Assembly: GCF_000002875.2 (NCBI RefSeq)
Contig: NC_009389.2
Coordinates: 402,610-466,609, forward strand
Direction of reading: 5' to 3'
DNA from: Leishmania infantum JPCM5
Lineage: Eukaryota; Euglenozoa; Kinetoplastea; Trypanosomatida; Trypanosomatidae
DNA: 64,000 nucleotides
The notes under the pieces were generated by a model. That model saw only the letters and a list, made by a program, of their open reading frames with translations, was not told the origin of the DNA and searched no databases. Shown piece after piece: positions 42,701-52,400 of this stretch; positions within the stretch are counted from its first letter, which is position 1; each line of letters begins with the position of its first letter. The position numbers and the translations under genes are program-made.

Positions 42701-43953
42701 ACCAGTGGCACGGGGAGCGTCAACATGGAGCAGTCCACGCCGTCGATGCTGAGCGACACCGACACTACCTGCCCGAAGTGCTCACAGCAGTACACCCTCA
42801 TGTCGTCGCACAACACCAGCGAGACCCGGGCACCTCGAGGTCGGTGCGGGTTCGGAATCAAGAGCGTGCATGCGCTTATTGGTCGATGCAACCCCGCCAC
42901 CGTGGCGCAGCTCGTCATCAGCTCCGACCCGAACAGAGAGTGACGCATGTGCAGGAAACAGCTGGACTGCTCCCCCAGCACAACGACAGTGTACACCGCT
43001 GTCGCCTCATCCACGTGGGTAAGGCACGGCTGCGGCATCACCCGGACGTCGCCACTGACGCGCTCGACACATTGACTCTGAAAGACCCGCACCGCCGCAA
43101 CCCCGGAGCCGCGCGTAGGCAGAATGACCTCACGGACTGTGACACACAGGAGAGGTGGCGTGGCGGCCGCCACCTGCGCCGACAAGTTGGCACTGCTTGC
43201 AGAGACGCGATCGAACGTCGAGAGAGCCAAGGGAAGGGAAGGGGCGACAACGGCGGAGGTGTGATCGACAGGCGCGTCTATGTCGCAGTGCACAAACCGC
43301 ACATCGCGGCCGCCTTCTGGTACGTGGATGCACGGCATGGAGCCGACTGCGGCTTCCATCCTCCACTTGCGCCACGTGTTTTTTGCCAAGTGCGCGACCA
43401 CCGCGTACACATCGCCGCGCTGGTTGACAAAAACAGCTGCCAGGACGTGCCCCTCGAGGGTCTGGCGAAGTACCGCCTGCCGCACCGTCACTAGCTGTCC
43501 TTCCTTATTGGTTGTCTTTTTGCTCTCTCCATCGTGCAATACGTCCGCCATCAAGCGAAACAGCTCCTTTTTGTAGAGGGTAGGCTTGCTACTCAACTTC
43601 TGCGGGTTGCGCGAATCGTGCGCGATGAGCGCAAATCCCAGCCGTTTGCCTCTGTGGTGAGTGAAGAAGACGCCAGAGTGCGTGGCGGTCGTGCAGACGT
43701 AGAGGACTTTGTGCAAGCCTTTTCCACTCTTCTTGAAGTTTCTGGACCCCTTCCATCCCAGCCACACAACGAGATCCTGCTCAGGTTGCTTGACGCACTT
43801 CAGCGCGATCGGGGCAGCTACAACCACGCCCCTAGTCGAGGACTTCTGCTTTGGCACCTCTGTGAGAGAGATGGCGCCGACCACATCCATGAAGCCGGCC
43901 TTTCCTGGGCGCCACCACACGGCGCTGTAGGAGCTCAAGCAAATCGCGTTCAT
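36769..43953 (-). CDS. Giant protein of unknown function, 2394 aa
   Basis: A single uninterrupted frame from the ATG at 43953. Residues ~1-520 are rich in short beta-like hydrophobic stretches with Gly/Asp turns, compatible with WD-like or other beta-propeller repeats, though no repeat signature is clear. Residues ~520-1250 look mostly helical (for example LEWFQWKFMSFVKRA near 1035). A long Ala/Pro/Thr/Ser-rich disordered region follows, with two coiled coils at about 1815-1900 and 1975-2055, and an Arg-rich tail ending in a short helix with QQSRLMASIAKRMQQLEQ. A beta-propeller followed by a solenoid and coiled coils is common among ciliary and trafficking proteins; I infer a structural or transport role but recognise no family. 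The splice acceptor lies about 50 bases upstream. Confidence 0.85.
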   Translation of the reverse strand: MNAICLSSYSAVWWRPGKAGFMDVVGAISLTEVPKQKSSTRGVVVAAPIALKCVKQPEQDLVVWLGWKGSRNFKKSGKGLHKVLYVCTTATHSGVFFTHHRGKRLGFALIAHDSRNPQKLSSKPTLYKKELFRLMADVLHDGESKKTTNKEGQLVTVRQAVLRQTLEGHVLAAVFVNQRGDVYAVVAHLAKNTWRKWRMEAAVGSMPCIHVPEGGRDVRFVHCDIDAPVDHTSAVVAPSLPLALSTFDRVSASSANLSAQVAAATPPLLCVTVREVILPTRGSGVAAVRVFQSQCVERVSGDVRVMPQPCLTHVDEATAVYTVVVLGEQSSCFLHMRHSLFGSELMTSCATVAGLHRPISACTLLIPNPHRPRGARVSLVLCDDMRVYCCEHFGQVVSVSLSIDGVDCSMLTLPVPLVKKSSKKMKTAITLPARLIPVNNETEVLCTNGTVGLFLRVTSAAFSEAVPAPPDLAVEGTGETAGCGMVGEAEVGAAALRLCLQSLQQLSVRANRHDLPDVVFRHILPHLRYVGTSQQEVMLIQRVYEQLLQMAEPILEPEWSYLWALTSLLQKALGKRGRDNQLRYTDAFFLQLADTYRQGSFASPSEAALVGDGVRAMVSTEAQDVIAASTVIFPAEAIYVLDGLAAGVAPVTLAEEVVRRMVNTDTLSNGAGVVASQAGVADCVHCMGCVLLASCLDLTVFAIADEARGLRVSLQRPQDGVCVAVQPHTFATQKGFETALGLAGDLLSVSSADASFRPDVALLTLGIGGRQHCLNAFLQLFSPVLRHAVDALTPLSSNRTWFEGCVATLTQPTTEWVASLLRKGGSDSFTLTATLCHMLCAAQRGVDAAFFRRLSRTLSEEFCTTALVTILFHQTELLLAAIQNYASAVAACVLTKNSEAERGANWQATDVGRTRLQAALAQTSALWAQIDSLSPYRVRDVAESYRISASMSLASAASAASASTEGTMVSRTLVLCFRILCLVQYSMAAEEDTSVAASAESASWTASDAAVRDCQGVLETLYLIAGGPLPLEWFQWKFMSFVKRAAAIKPTWAPYLVRLMQLSNVHQSSSAALKRDFYILLDTLQSRGASSTTTVEEGDMQRAAAAAESAVGALAAQVEHRGASAATEGLSLAPSTSTAFFIFSHQRDASIPSWSRLHSLPERRHLFSATWADALWTLERIPSALDRACAAALARVQLAASEVATTGQGGDQPPALSEELALPLYAHLYRLRPPVRMHAVIDATPAESDGACLGVQQRVDRAQQHEEAPCEATAIPENVAAKPHQEDAQVAVAPAVGAATSAPLPSLSAEPGAAVCTDTSEAMPTEQASSVANAGTPAAPAAASASVAATPAPATPARSGLYSPASVAWWDTLETTPSRPRALDVKMECATANSTSPATADDNGESSDSATTYTTSTSNYVDPVSTLESFHRRCYTRGDSHAAAESVGSSWSDSELHLCKHRYAAARSQAQHRARKRCRCCSRPMRVDYRGRSAGRRGEAAGDTTPVRVQWSGTAKKTTAPYARSPLVTAKGPTAAVARPTLLSFSARLQPPEEPPTLRAQSARTSLAAPALKVTPFSLLTFPFASKGQQASRVRLYTLDGDRVRYVDGQDTVPLLTTSRPGVVASAGALLNVPPLPATSVFPAPQPLVRLPSQPAAAQLEHRDTRVSCAAEAAQPVRFVEVGHAYPQVPRPPAGVAPPAVDAATLQATATSAPVPVRAAEAIAFPSFGVATPAATTSAPPAPATVPPLPAPTALSISAPSVLSPAQMSDFRRYTDNLLARQTGSTRLHAMTAASVPSAAPPTADRPSTVPAAAVAVDTAGIARLIQQQEEFLRKAEAIMEKCRAEKDGFYRRVEESIRSATAAFQQHQGLSPVEQAQLVQNSIKQRNELLTLNHHLLELQLAAARAGGEAPPAPAAASATSQAAPSGVTATGATQTQPQLRESAGVPWAATGGSAASTAAAAAPVLPPAISARGREGMNEILSDLQRLNAELTASSASAEAMDRAVKETREVIERYERNKTAEALTAEGIALISAMRHRTAAIERQLAELPQRVEEKGATDAKSSSSVWVSQFSVADTVEGSPAEAPPAAPLAAFTSRTAAVPPSSLHFTAQAGTSAGSAMEALLSRNLNQHLPSSNPLGVVTLSSSMPQTAKPPQPERAPAPTASVLTAPVVSYATPRASSMFTSVSSVPIDEPTVLRSATPKGAFPPSASFHAERAAGGEVPSLHVCETVECTTLDPPRAMPSSVNAPRVATQLRDLGSLFVETGGRYETRRNASAAPSHRRAAASPLRSVPVRSPARKPHAAERRFSSPAQAPGRCHHKHEERYAMYRATSRPAKVRPAATATPYVPAPGAPFTPAPRVSTGNVFVDRQQSRLMASIAKRMQQLEQDLFM

Positions 43954-44004
43954 GTCTCAGCGGAGACACACAACAAGGGAGACACTCAGCTCTGAACACA
44001 ACCG

Positions 44005-44037
44005 CTAGACCAAAGGGGAGGGAGGCACAGACAGAGC
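44005..44037 (-). promoter_or_regulatory. Candidate trans-splice acceptor of the 2394-aa protein gene
   Basis: On the minus strand a C/T-rich tract is followed by the first AG at 44005-44006, about 51 bases before the ATG at 43953. Confidence 0.5.
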
Positions 44038-44491
44038 CTCCAGATCTGCAGAAGGAGGAAGAGCAAGGAGGGGGGATCCTGCCGGCGGCAAGAGACCAGT
44101 GAAGCAGACGCTGCGTAACGGGAGGAAAGCCTTTGAGGCCCAACGCACAACCAGGAGGCGAGAAGAAACAGAGAAGAGCAGCAGCAACAGCAGCAGCGAC
44201 GCGAAAAGCAACAACAAAAAGAAATGCTCCCCCCTACCAGCAAGGCGTGCGTGGCAGAGGAAGAGAGGGGGAGGGCGGAGATGAGGTCAACGGTTTCTAT
44301 GGCAATTCGAATGTATGCTTTATGAATCTCCGATGGTCACCTGCCAGCAAGCCTGCTCGTCGCTGACACAGCAAGAGCGGAAAGGAGGGGGGGGGGCAGT
44401 CGCGAGGATGACCACTATGTGATAATGTGCCTGTATGTATAGGTGTGTGGGGATATATGTACGTGCTTCGGTGAACGCGGCCGTCTGTGCG

Positions 44492-44493
<2 letters not shown>

Positions 44494-44534
<41 letters not shown>
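44494..44534. repeat. TG dinucleotide microsatellite
   Basis: About twenty uninterrupted TG units, the longest dinucleotide run in the window, followed by imperfect TGTATG units to about 44560. Confidence 0.95.
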
Positions 44535-44535
<1 letters not shown>

Positions 44536-45272
44536 TGTATGTGTATGTGTATGTGTATGGGTCGACTCAGAGACAGCAGAAGGCACAACGAAAAAAAGAA
44601 GGGGGAGGAAGAGGCCGTGACTTGCTCCCTGCGACGCACCTCCCGCGCTCTTCCCCAGCCTCTCACGTGACCGTTGTTGCTTTGTGTACGCGAAAAAGCA
44701 ACGGAAGGTGCCACGGCCTCTGCAGATGCTGAACACGTCCCGCTCTGCCTACGTGAGCACAAGATAGATCGAAAAAGATGGGAGGGGTAGCGTTCTGCGC
44801 AGTGCACCGATGGTTGAGCACCCGCACCTACCCTGGGCAGCACGAAGACAGGGGAAGGAAAGGCAAAGATAGGAGGAGGAGCAGCGCGGGCAGTGCATCG
44901 CATGCAGAGCAGAACAAAATGTGTAAGAGAGACTCTCGCCAATCACTCGCTCGAGACAAAGCGGGGCCAGCGCACAGAGAGAGAGAGACGCCCACTCCTC
45001 CATTGAACGGCATCCACCGCATGGGAAGGGGTGGCGACACATCAGTCCATCGTAGCGACAAAAGCTGGACGGCAACGGAGCCCAGTACCATTTTTTCTTC
45101 GGTTCGAGGTGTCGATTATCTTTTCTTTCCACAGTACACTGCTAGGCGCAGCCAATGCCACCACGTCCGTTTTGTGAGCACCGCGCAGCTGCACAAACTG
45201 CCATGCGGATTAAGACCCGGAATCAAGTCTCCTGCGGCACCAAGGACGGTGTCCCGCTCGACAGCGGCCGAG

Positions 45273-46844
45273 TCACACTTGCGCACCCTCCACCAGCCAC
45301 TGCGCAACGTCTTCAGGCGTCATCCGGGGGCAGAGCACGAGCTTGAGCCGCATCTTTAGCAGTGTTGATCCAACGTTCTTGGGTGGAATACCGTAAACCT
45401 TCTGCAGGTCCTTTCCATTGATGGGCAGCCTCAGCTGGAAGGCATCCAACAACACGGGGTGCTCGGCGACCCGCGCCCACGCCGCGGAGAAGTCGCTCGT
45501 AGCCTGCTGTAGTCTGCCGCCTGACAGTAGGGGCGCTGATTCCTCGATTAGCATGTAGACTAGCAGAACAACTTGGAGGGCATGACGAAAGACGTGCTTG
45601 TCGCTCAGGATGTTCAAGGCACCAAACACCTTTCTCACCGTTTCGGGACGAAGCGTCTCGGCGACGAGCTCATCCATCCTCATGGACTGCGCGTGAAGAT
45701 GGTTGTACGCGTCGATCAAGCGTCGCACACAGTCGCAGCTCGCCAACGGAAGCTTCAGCCCATTCATGCAGACATTGCGCACCGTCTCCTCAACACTCTC
45801 CGTCGCACCACGAAAGAAAGGAATGACGAGAAAGAAGAGAGCCACCTCCACTCGCTGTCCCTCGGACAACTCGGCCGCCACGCCGACATTGGCGAGGCAC
45901 GGCAAGCCGACAGCACTCAGTCGCATCACTGTCTCCAGCCTCTTAGATCCATCCGGATAAAGATCTACCAACCTCTCCACTCGCTCAATCTCATTTGACA
46001 ACTGCTTCTTGCCGGGCACCTGCCGCATCACCACACTGACAAGTAAGACGTGCTGCAGAATGTGCATGTCATGCAGCAGTGCGATGCACCGCTCCGGGTG
46101 AGCGGCCGCCATCATCTTCACAAACTCCTTCCCGACACGCTCCCGAGACACCTTCTGCTGAAGCACTTGAAGCAGGGCATCATCCATGCAGCTGGTGATC
46201 GACTCATCCAGCGAAAAGTTGAGCGCGCCTAGCTGGCCAACAAAACGCACGCCGCGCAGCAGGCGAAGCGGGTCGTCCATGAAGGTCGTCCGCGGCTCCA
46301 GCGGGCACCGAATGATGCGCAGACGCAGGTCCTCCAAGCCGGTGGTGTAGTCCTCCACCATGCCGGTGTGCAAGTTGTAGAAGAGAGCGTTGATGGTGAA
46401 GTCTCGGCGCTGCGCATCCTCCACGGGAGCCGCCGGGCGCACTTGAGGAATGCGCGACTCATTTGTGTACACGTCCGTGCGAAGAGCACAGAACTCTACC
46501 GGGATTTCGTGAACACGTACCGTGGCAGTTTCAATGTGCTTGGAGAGGGCCGGGTTGGACCGAATGACGCTCACTGTGTGGCCCCGGCCGCCGTGAGCCA
46601 GCTGGTACTCGGATACGCGGTGGGCGAAGGCTTCACCTGTCACGAGCTTCGTGCCTGCGTGGGTCTCGATGGCAATGTCAATGTCGTTCGAGTGCAAGCC
46701 GAGCAACATGTCCCGCACCCACCCACCCGCTACACGCAGCGTTGCCTTGAGCTTGTTTTCTGCAGCCACGCTGAGCAGGAAGTCAAACACGCTCTGATGT
46801 GCTGGGGGGATGGCGGCCTCCAGCCGCACTACTCTCGGCAACAT
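45273..46844 (-). CDS. tRNA nucleotidyltransferase (CCA-adding enzyme), class II
   Basis: 523 residues from the ATG at 46844. The frame is open to 47132, but the extension encodes the polypyrimidine tract itself (runs of His-Thr and Ser-Leu), and AG candidates at 46849-46850 and 46888-46889 lie downstream of it, so the short form is preferred. The enzyme builds or repairs the 3' CCA of tRNAs. Motifs: the nucleotidyltransferase loop GGWVRDMLLG (40-49) with metal-binding Asp55 and Asp57 in DIDIA; RRDFTINAL (146-154), the nucleotide-binding motif; and DDPLRLLRGVRFVG (190-203). The C-terminal ~300 residues are helical, as expected for the body and tail domains. All catalytic residues are present. 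Eukaryotic versions act in nucleus, cytosol and mitochondrion; the basic N-terminus might allow mitochondrial import. Confidence 0.93.
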   Translation of the reverse strand: MLPRVVRLEAAIPPAHQSVFDFLLSVAAENKLKATLRVAGGWVRDMLLGLHSNDIDIAIETHAGTKLVTGEAFAHRVSEYQLAHGGRGHTVSVIRSNPALSKHIETATVRVHEIPVEFCALRTDVYTNESRIPQVRPAAPVEDAQRRDFTINALFYNLHTGMVEDYTTGLEDLRLRIIRCPLEPRTTFMDDPLRLLRGVRFVGQLGALNFSLDESITSCMDDALLQVLQQKVSRERVGKEFVKMMAAAHPERCIALLHDMHILQHVLLVSVVMRQVPGKKQLSNEIERVERLVDLYPDGSKRLETVMRLSAVGLPCLANVGVAAELSEGQRVEVALFFLVIPFFRGATESVEETVRNVCMNGLKLPLASCDCVRRLIDAYNHLHAQSMRMDELVAETLRPETVRKVFGALNILSDKHVFRHALQVVLLVYMLIEESAPLLSGGRLQQATSDFSAAWARVAEHPVLLDAFQLRLPINGKDLQKVYGIPPKNVGSTLLKMRLKLVLCPRMTPEDVAQWLVEGAQV

Positions 46845-47684
46845 CCACCTCGGCGAAAGAGGTGTGCGTGGTGGGAAGGGGAAGAGACTGTGTGTATGTG
46901 TGTGTGTGAGAGAGAGCAAGAGCCTCACCGCCTCGTCGATGATAAACCTGACCGCTGTACTGTGGCCAGAATCCACGCTGCGAGGAATGAAAGGGAAGAG
47001 AGGAAGACGAAGGAACGCCACCAGGTCGAGAGGAATACACCGAGTATCACGTATGTGCGTGCGGGGAAGGGGAGAGATGAGGAGGAGGGGGCACGCCCAC
47101 TTGACAGTGAGGAGGCGCAAAGTGGCGGGCAAGGCCTCGTGGCAGCCAAAGGGCTTGGTACGATATCATGCCTTCAGCGGCTTACCATTGCCCTCAGCCA
47201 TGGAAATCAGAACGAAGAGCGGAAAAGTGGCGGCGAGGCATTCAGCAATTACATTCCCCTGGCTCTCAACTACTTTCATTGACCAGCTCTCCTCCCCACC
47301 GCCTTTCACCCTCCAATCGACCCCCTTGTACCCATCGCGAGTGTGTCTCGATGGCAGTAGTGAGAGGAAGAGGGAGAGAGAAGCGCCGATCGAGCGAGAA
47401 ACTAATAAAGAGGGTACAACGTAGAGGCATGCGCAGTAGCCATGCAGCCGTTGTTTGTTTTTTGATTCGGGTAGCGCTACTTCATGTCGTTTTTGTTGTT
47501 TGTTTCGAGGCCTGTGTGTCTATCTCTAAGAGGCAGAGGAGCAGCTGACGTACATCGAAGAGTAAACTCTAGTTTCTCCGTCCTTTTTTTTCTCGCGCAG
47601 CAAGCGCGGTAAGGAAGATTGTGTGGGAAAAGCCCACGTGGTGCCACTTGGCGTGCAACAGGGAGAGTTCGAAAGACGCGCCTC
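46845..47684. other. Intergenic interval, 0.8 kb
   Basis: No credible independent gene. It contains the polypyrimidine leader of the CCA-adding enzyme gene (46855-46925) and probable 3' UTR of the leucine-rich-repeat gene. Confidence 0.55.
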
Positions 47685-48248
47685 TCAGCTCACGAGGATG
47701 GAAGCACGGAGTTGCTTCTGCCTCGTGCTGCGCTTTGAGGCGAGCATGTCAAGCAGCTTGACTCTCCAATGCACCGGTATTTTAGTGTTTTCGAAAACGA
47801 CCACTTGAAGTTGGCGGTGGTGCTCGATAAGTCGGAAGAGAGCCACAGCCGCACCTTCGCTGATAAAGTTGTCAGAGAGTTCAATGAACTCGAGGTTCGG
47901 CAGGTTGGCTGCACTGGCGCACAACAGCTCTACTCCGCGATTGCGCAAGCCGTTTTCGGAGAGGATGAGGGCGCGAACGTTGGGCATTTTTTCGATAGTG
48001 GCAAGGATAGGCACGATGCCCTTGTCCCCCACATAATTTCGGCTAAGGTCAACCGTGTCCTCGGCATAATCGACGCCGCATCTGTCATGCAGGAAGCTTG
48101 CAAAGGCGCTATTGGGCCGCAGCCCCATCTCCGCACACGATCGTATGTACATTTCTTGAAGGGACAGTGAGCGCATCTTGGTGCGGTTGGCAGCAGGCTT
48201 GCGCACACTCTTGCCACCAGGAGGCTTGGTGGGGCGTTTCGGCGGCAT
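47685..48248 (-). CDS. Small leucine-rich-repeat protein, 187 aa
   Basis: Start at the ATG at 48248, giving a basic Lys/Pro-rich N-terminus (residues 1-26). Residues ~63-155 contain three ribonuclease-inhibitor-like leucine-rich repeats, seen as VDLSRNYVGDKGIVPIL, ALILSENGLRNRGVELL and FIELSDNFISEGAAVALF, each with the LxLxxNxL-type core and following helix. The C-terminal ~30 residues are basic. The fold mediates protein-protein contact; the partner is unknown. Such short LRR proteins are frequent among flagellar and basal-body components of trypanosomatids, but nothing specific shows that here. Confidence 0.85.
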   Translation of the reverse strand: MPPKRPTKPPGGKSVRKPAANRTKMRSLSLQEMYIRSCAEMGLRPNSAFASFLHDRCGVDYAEDTVDLSRNYVGDKGIVPILATIEKMPNVRALILSENGLRNRGVELLCASAANLPNLEFIELSDNFISEGAAVALFRLIEHHRQLQVVVFENTKIPVHWRVKLLDMLASKRSTRQKQLRASILVS

Positions 48249-49216
48249 CGTCTGAGAAGGTCGTCGAGGCTGCACAACGAAACCGGAGCACAGGAGGAAG
48301 CACACACCAGCACACACACTTTCCAGCTCCACAACAAATTGAAAAAGGGAGTAGTCGCAGGCAGCTGCGGTAGAGAAGGGGGGAGAGCAGTCGCGCTTGG
48401 ATCTATCCTACAATATGTGCAAGCAGGAGACAGTATTAGGAAAGAGAGCGAAGGAAGGAGAGTGCGGTGCCGCGCACGAGACACGAAAGATGCTTCACAC
48501 ATGAAGGAACATACTGAAGAAAGAAGCTGGACCAAGAGCACATCCATCACTCTGGTCTCACTGCTCCGTCTGTTTGTGTGTGTGTGGGGGGGGAGGGGAG
48601 GGGGTTTGTAGCTCAATACATTTGAGGTACGCCTGTGGTGTACAAGGCCTTGAAGATGGTTCACATGGCAGCCCAAGGGGGGCCATCCACGAAGCCAACG
48701 AAAAACAAAGAGGGGGAAAAGGGAAGCAGCACCTCTTTCCTATTTTTTTTACCTCACTTCCCTCATAGGGCACCTTCTTCGTCAGTGGGTGTGGGAATCG
48801 TTAGAGTACTACGTTACGCAAGCCCGAGACTGACAAAAAAAAAAACAGCAACAACAGTACACAGCTTTTAGGTAAGAGAAGACCGCAGGCAAAGGAGAAC
48901 AAAACACCGATGGTGCACATGCCTACACCTCGTCCCCCGAAGAAAGCCAATACCAGTACGTGTTGGGGGCGATCGGCTCCGCGACAGACACGCGTACTTC
49001 CTGCCCCACTACACTAAAACGATCGCTATCACGCACAGTAAAAAGAAGAGAGGCCAGCGAACGAAAAAGACCAGCGACGCGGAGCCGAAACAGAAAGGAA
49101 TTTTGCCGTCAACGCTGCTTCTGCTTTCCCTGCTCGTCGCTCGCAGAATGCTTCCATGTGCCTGTGCAGCAGAGAAGCCCCGCACGCACCACACTGCTTC
49201 CCACTTGCAAGGAGGC
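48249..49216. other. Intergenic interval, 1.0 kb
   Basis: No credible gene. Includes TG/G-rich sequence near 48574-48604 and the probable leader of the LRR gene; the rest is likely 3' UTR of the 86-residue protein gene. Confidence 0.5.
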
Positions 49217-49477
49217 TCAGAAGTTCCACCACTTCGTGGGGCACGTCCCTTTGGTGATGGTGCCGTCTGCCGTAATTGTGGTCAGAACACGACGCTGCCC
49301 CGACACAAAGGAAAAAAGCGCCAGCACGCAGCCTACTCCGCAAAACCCGATAAGTCCGTATATGTGCTGGAGAGCGTTGTTGCGAGTGCGGTCACCGCGA
49401 CTGAAGGTGGTCTCTTCGTGACCCATCGGCTCCTTGATGAGCTGATGGCCTAGACGTCGAGCGCAACGCCGGAACAT
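49217..49477 (-). CDS. Small single-pass membrane protein, 86 aa, likely mitochondrial
   Basis: Start at the ATG at 49477; the frame is open further upstream but that part is pyrimidine-tract translation. The N-terminus is Arg-rich (MFRRCARRLGHQ), the middle is charged, and residues ~40-60 form one hydrophobic helix (GLIGFCGVGCVLALFSF). The tail TITADGTITKGTCPTKWWNF looks constrained, with two Trp. The size, basic start and single helix suit a small accessory subunit of an inner-membrane respiratory complex, but this is inference; no family recognised. Confidence 0.65.
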   Translation of the reverse strand: MFRRCARRLGHQLIKEPMGHEETTFSRGDRTRNNALQHIYGLIGFCGVGCVLALFSFVSGQRRVLTTITADGTITKGTCPTKWWNF

Positions 49478-52400
49478 TTGCTTGATGAAGCAGCACGCGG
49501 GAAGGGGCGAGGCTAACGAAGGAGAAAGAGACAAAAGGAGCCCGTGGTGATGCTCTTTGACAAATGTGGGAGGTGTGTGATGCGTCTCACCTCTAGGCGG
49601 ATAGTAGAAGTCCTTGTGTAACCGGAAGAGGAGATAAGCACATGTGAGTCTTTGCGGGAACGAGCAAAGGGGGGGGGAACGTCTGCAGCTGAGGGTGACG
49701 GGAAAGAGATGATGGGGCGAAGGAGAGGAGTACAAACGAGAAGAGTTTCAGGAGGATGAGGAGATCGGCGCTGAATGCGGAAAAAAAGACGCTATTCAAC
49801 CCTTCTCGCAAGCACAAGCCGATGAGGCATCCTCCTACCTACAGTAAGCTGTACGAGTGCAGTCGCAGATAGCCACACCGGACGGCGCGATCAAGATTGG
49901 CCAGACACTCTAGCATGTAGTCTATCTGCACCGCCGTCAGCCCAGCTGACACACGCCCACAGACGAAGACGCGTCCGCCTCAGCAGCGTGAAAGAAAAGA
50001 AGATCATCTTCAAACGTTCTGCATTTTGAAAAGGGGCCATGCTCACATCCTCGAAGCCAGTTACGTGTACGTCACATATATTTCTTTTCGTTGCCACTTC
50101 CAGAGTTCCATGTGGGGCATATAATATCGGTGATCATGAGGGCGCTGCATGTACAAAGGTTCACTGGGCAGATACATGATAGTGCCCTGGCTGGAGAGAG
50201 AGGGGCATGAGGAGGCGCACAGAGAAGAGAGAACAAGGTGAAAAGTGGCCCGTGATGATGTAGAGAAACAAAAAGGTGAAATACACGCACGCAGTGAAAA
50301 AAAAAAAGAGGAAGGGAGCACCGGAGAAAAACAGCAGCATGTTTATAGTCGTCGAGAATGGAAAGTGAGAGAGGAGCACAAAAGGGAAGAGAGAAGAAAG
50401 GCCTTGGTTTGCCGTTACCTTTGTCTTCAAAAGTGTTTGATGTTCGTGTGCATGGCTGCTACACTTCGTTCGGTTTTACCTGCAAACTTTACGGTCTGTC
50501 CCAATTCTGCTTCCCTGCATCTCTTCCTTTCTCGTAAGAAGGAGAGGCTCTTCGTTGCGTTCGGTTTGATACGAAAGACCCCGCGTACGAGAGAGAAACT
50601 ATACAAGATGCGGCAGATGCAGCTGTCACTTGATCCATGCGCTCGGTTCTCCTGGCATTCGTAGAAGCACCCTTCAAGGGGGACCAGCGCAAGAAAAAAA
50701 AACAGAGAAGAGGAAGAAGAAGAGGACCTAGACAAGTATCTTCTCACATGCACACACACCGAAAAGGAGGAGGGAGTACCCCTGAGGCTCTCATCCATTA
50801 TTCATAAAATGTGGCAGAAAAGAAGCACACATGTATACAAACAGCCTGAACCACACTCGCTTGCGCACACACAGCACGATGCAGCATGAAAAGAGGGGAA
50901 AAACGACGAGAACGAGCGAGCAACGGGGATGACAAGTTTGCTGCTGTTCCTTTTGTCACCGGTGGAGCCACCTTCAATTCGCCAGCCCCGCCCCCACTAA
51001 CCCTGCGAAGCGCGCTTGGTAAAGGCTTCGTGCGCGCTGTGCGCAGCGTGAGTGCACGTGGATACACATGTGTAAATACGCGTTGCAACCTCCACAGGCA
51101 TCTCCTTCTACGCCCGCACGCACACTTTCAAGCGAAAAAATGTGACACCTGGCACGGAAGATATGCAATGTGAACAGAAAAACAAGAAGCACAGGGCGAC
51201 TCACTGGAGTGCGAGTGTGAGTGTGTATACACGTCTGCATCGCTGAACAGCAAGAAAAACAGACAAATAGAGACACGCATACAGAAACATACAGAGAACA
51301 GATAAGAATAGAGAGAAGCTGCTCAGGTATAATTCATGCCGTCGCTTCTCTTCGTCCCAAATTTGCAGGGAAGAAACACGGAGGTGGTTGCCAACGCATC
51401 CCTTGTTCGGTACGAGTGCGAGATCATTGTGCGCCGTGGAGGAGCTGAGACGATTCACCTTTTCTTTTTTCTTCTTCCGCCAAAAGCTTGAGTTCTGTGA
51501 CACCTGACAAGTATTCTGCCCCCCCCCTGGAAGGTCGCTGCAACGTAAAGAACCCCAGCGCGAAGAAAATGAGCACACATCCGTTTCTGGCGCTCAAAGG
51601 GTGCAGAAGGCGAGGGAGAGGCCCACGAAAGAGACAACTAACAAAGCGGAGAAACAGAGAAAGGAGACGAGGGAGAAACGACGACGACATGACCAGTCCC
51701 GTTAGTACAGCAACTGGTGTAAAGAAGTAAAACACGGGCACACATCAAGAGACGGAAGAGTGAGACACATACACGCACCAAAAAACAGGCTGAAGAAAAA
51801 CGTGTTCACACGCACACACACAATGCACAACAACATGTGGGAGGGGGAGAAGAAGTCCTTCCTCATCGGTCATGGCCACAGCAAAAGAGAAGAAAAAGTG
51901 TCAACCACACAAGGCGCATCGCTCTCTCTTCTCTGGGCGGTGGAAAGATGGAGGGACAGGTAGGGGTAGGGTATGTCAGCCGAAGGCAGTCCGTGACAAA
52001 AAAAGATCTCGATTCGTTTCGTAAGATTATAGAGGCTTGGAGAAGGGCAGATCTGCGCGGCTCTGTCACATTGAGAGGTGCAAGAGTATGAACGAAATGA
52101 GAGACAAGAAAAACAGGGGGAAGGCCTGTACATTCGCACTTATATATGGATGTGCGACGATGAATAGGTAAACAAAGGGAGGGGCTGGGGCATAGGTTTC
52201 CAAAGAAAAAAGGGATCATTTTCATTCAAGGCGGGTGGGCCGTGGTGTGAACTACGCCACATCAATCAAAACGAAAAAGACCACAGAGATGGAGGCAGTA
52301 TTATCTTGGATATGTCTATACTACGACCAACCGCTACGCTCAGCAGACACACACATGGGAGTGTCGAATGGCGCAGCAGCTAAGGCCCACGTCGTAAGTG

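Larger units (their letters stand above)
43954..45272. other. Intergenic interval, 1.3 kb, with long TG microsatellite
   Basis: No credible gene. Contains the leader region of the giant protein gene, then a long TG run and GA-rich sequence that is probably 3' UTR of the CCA-adding enzyme gene. Confidence 0.55.
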
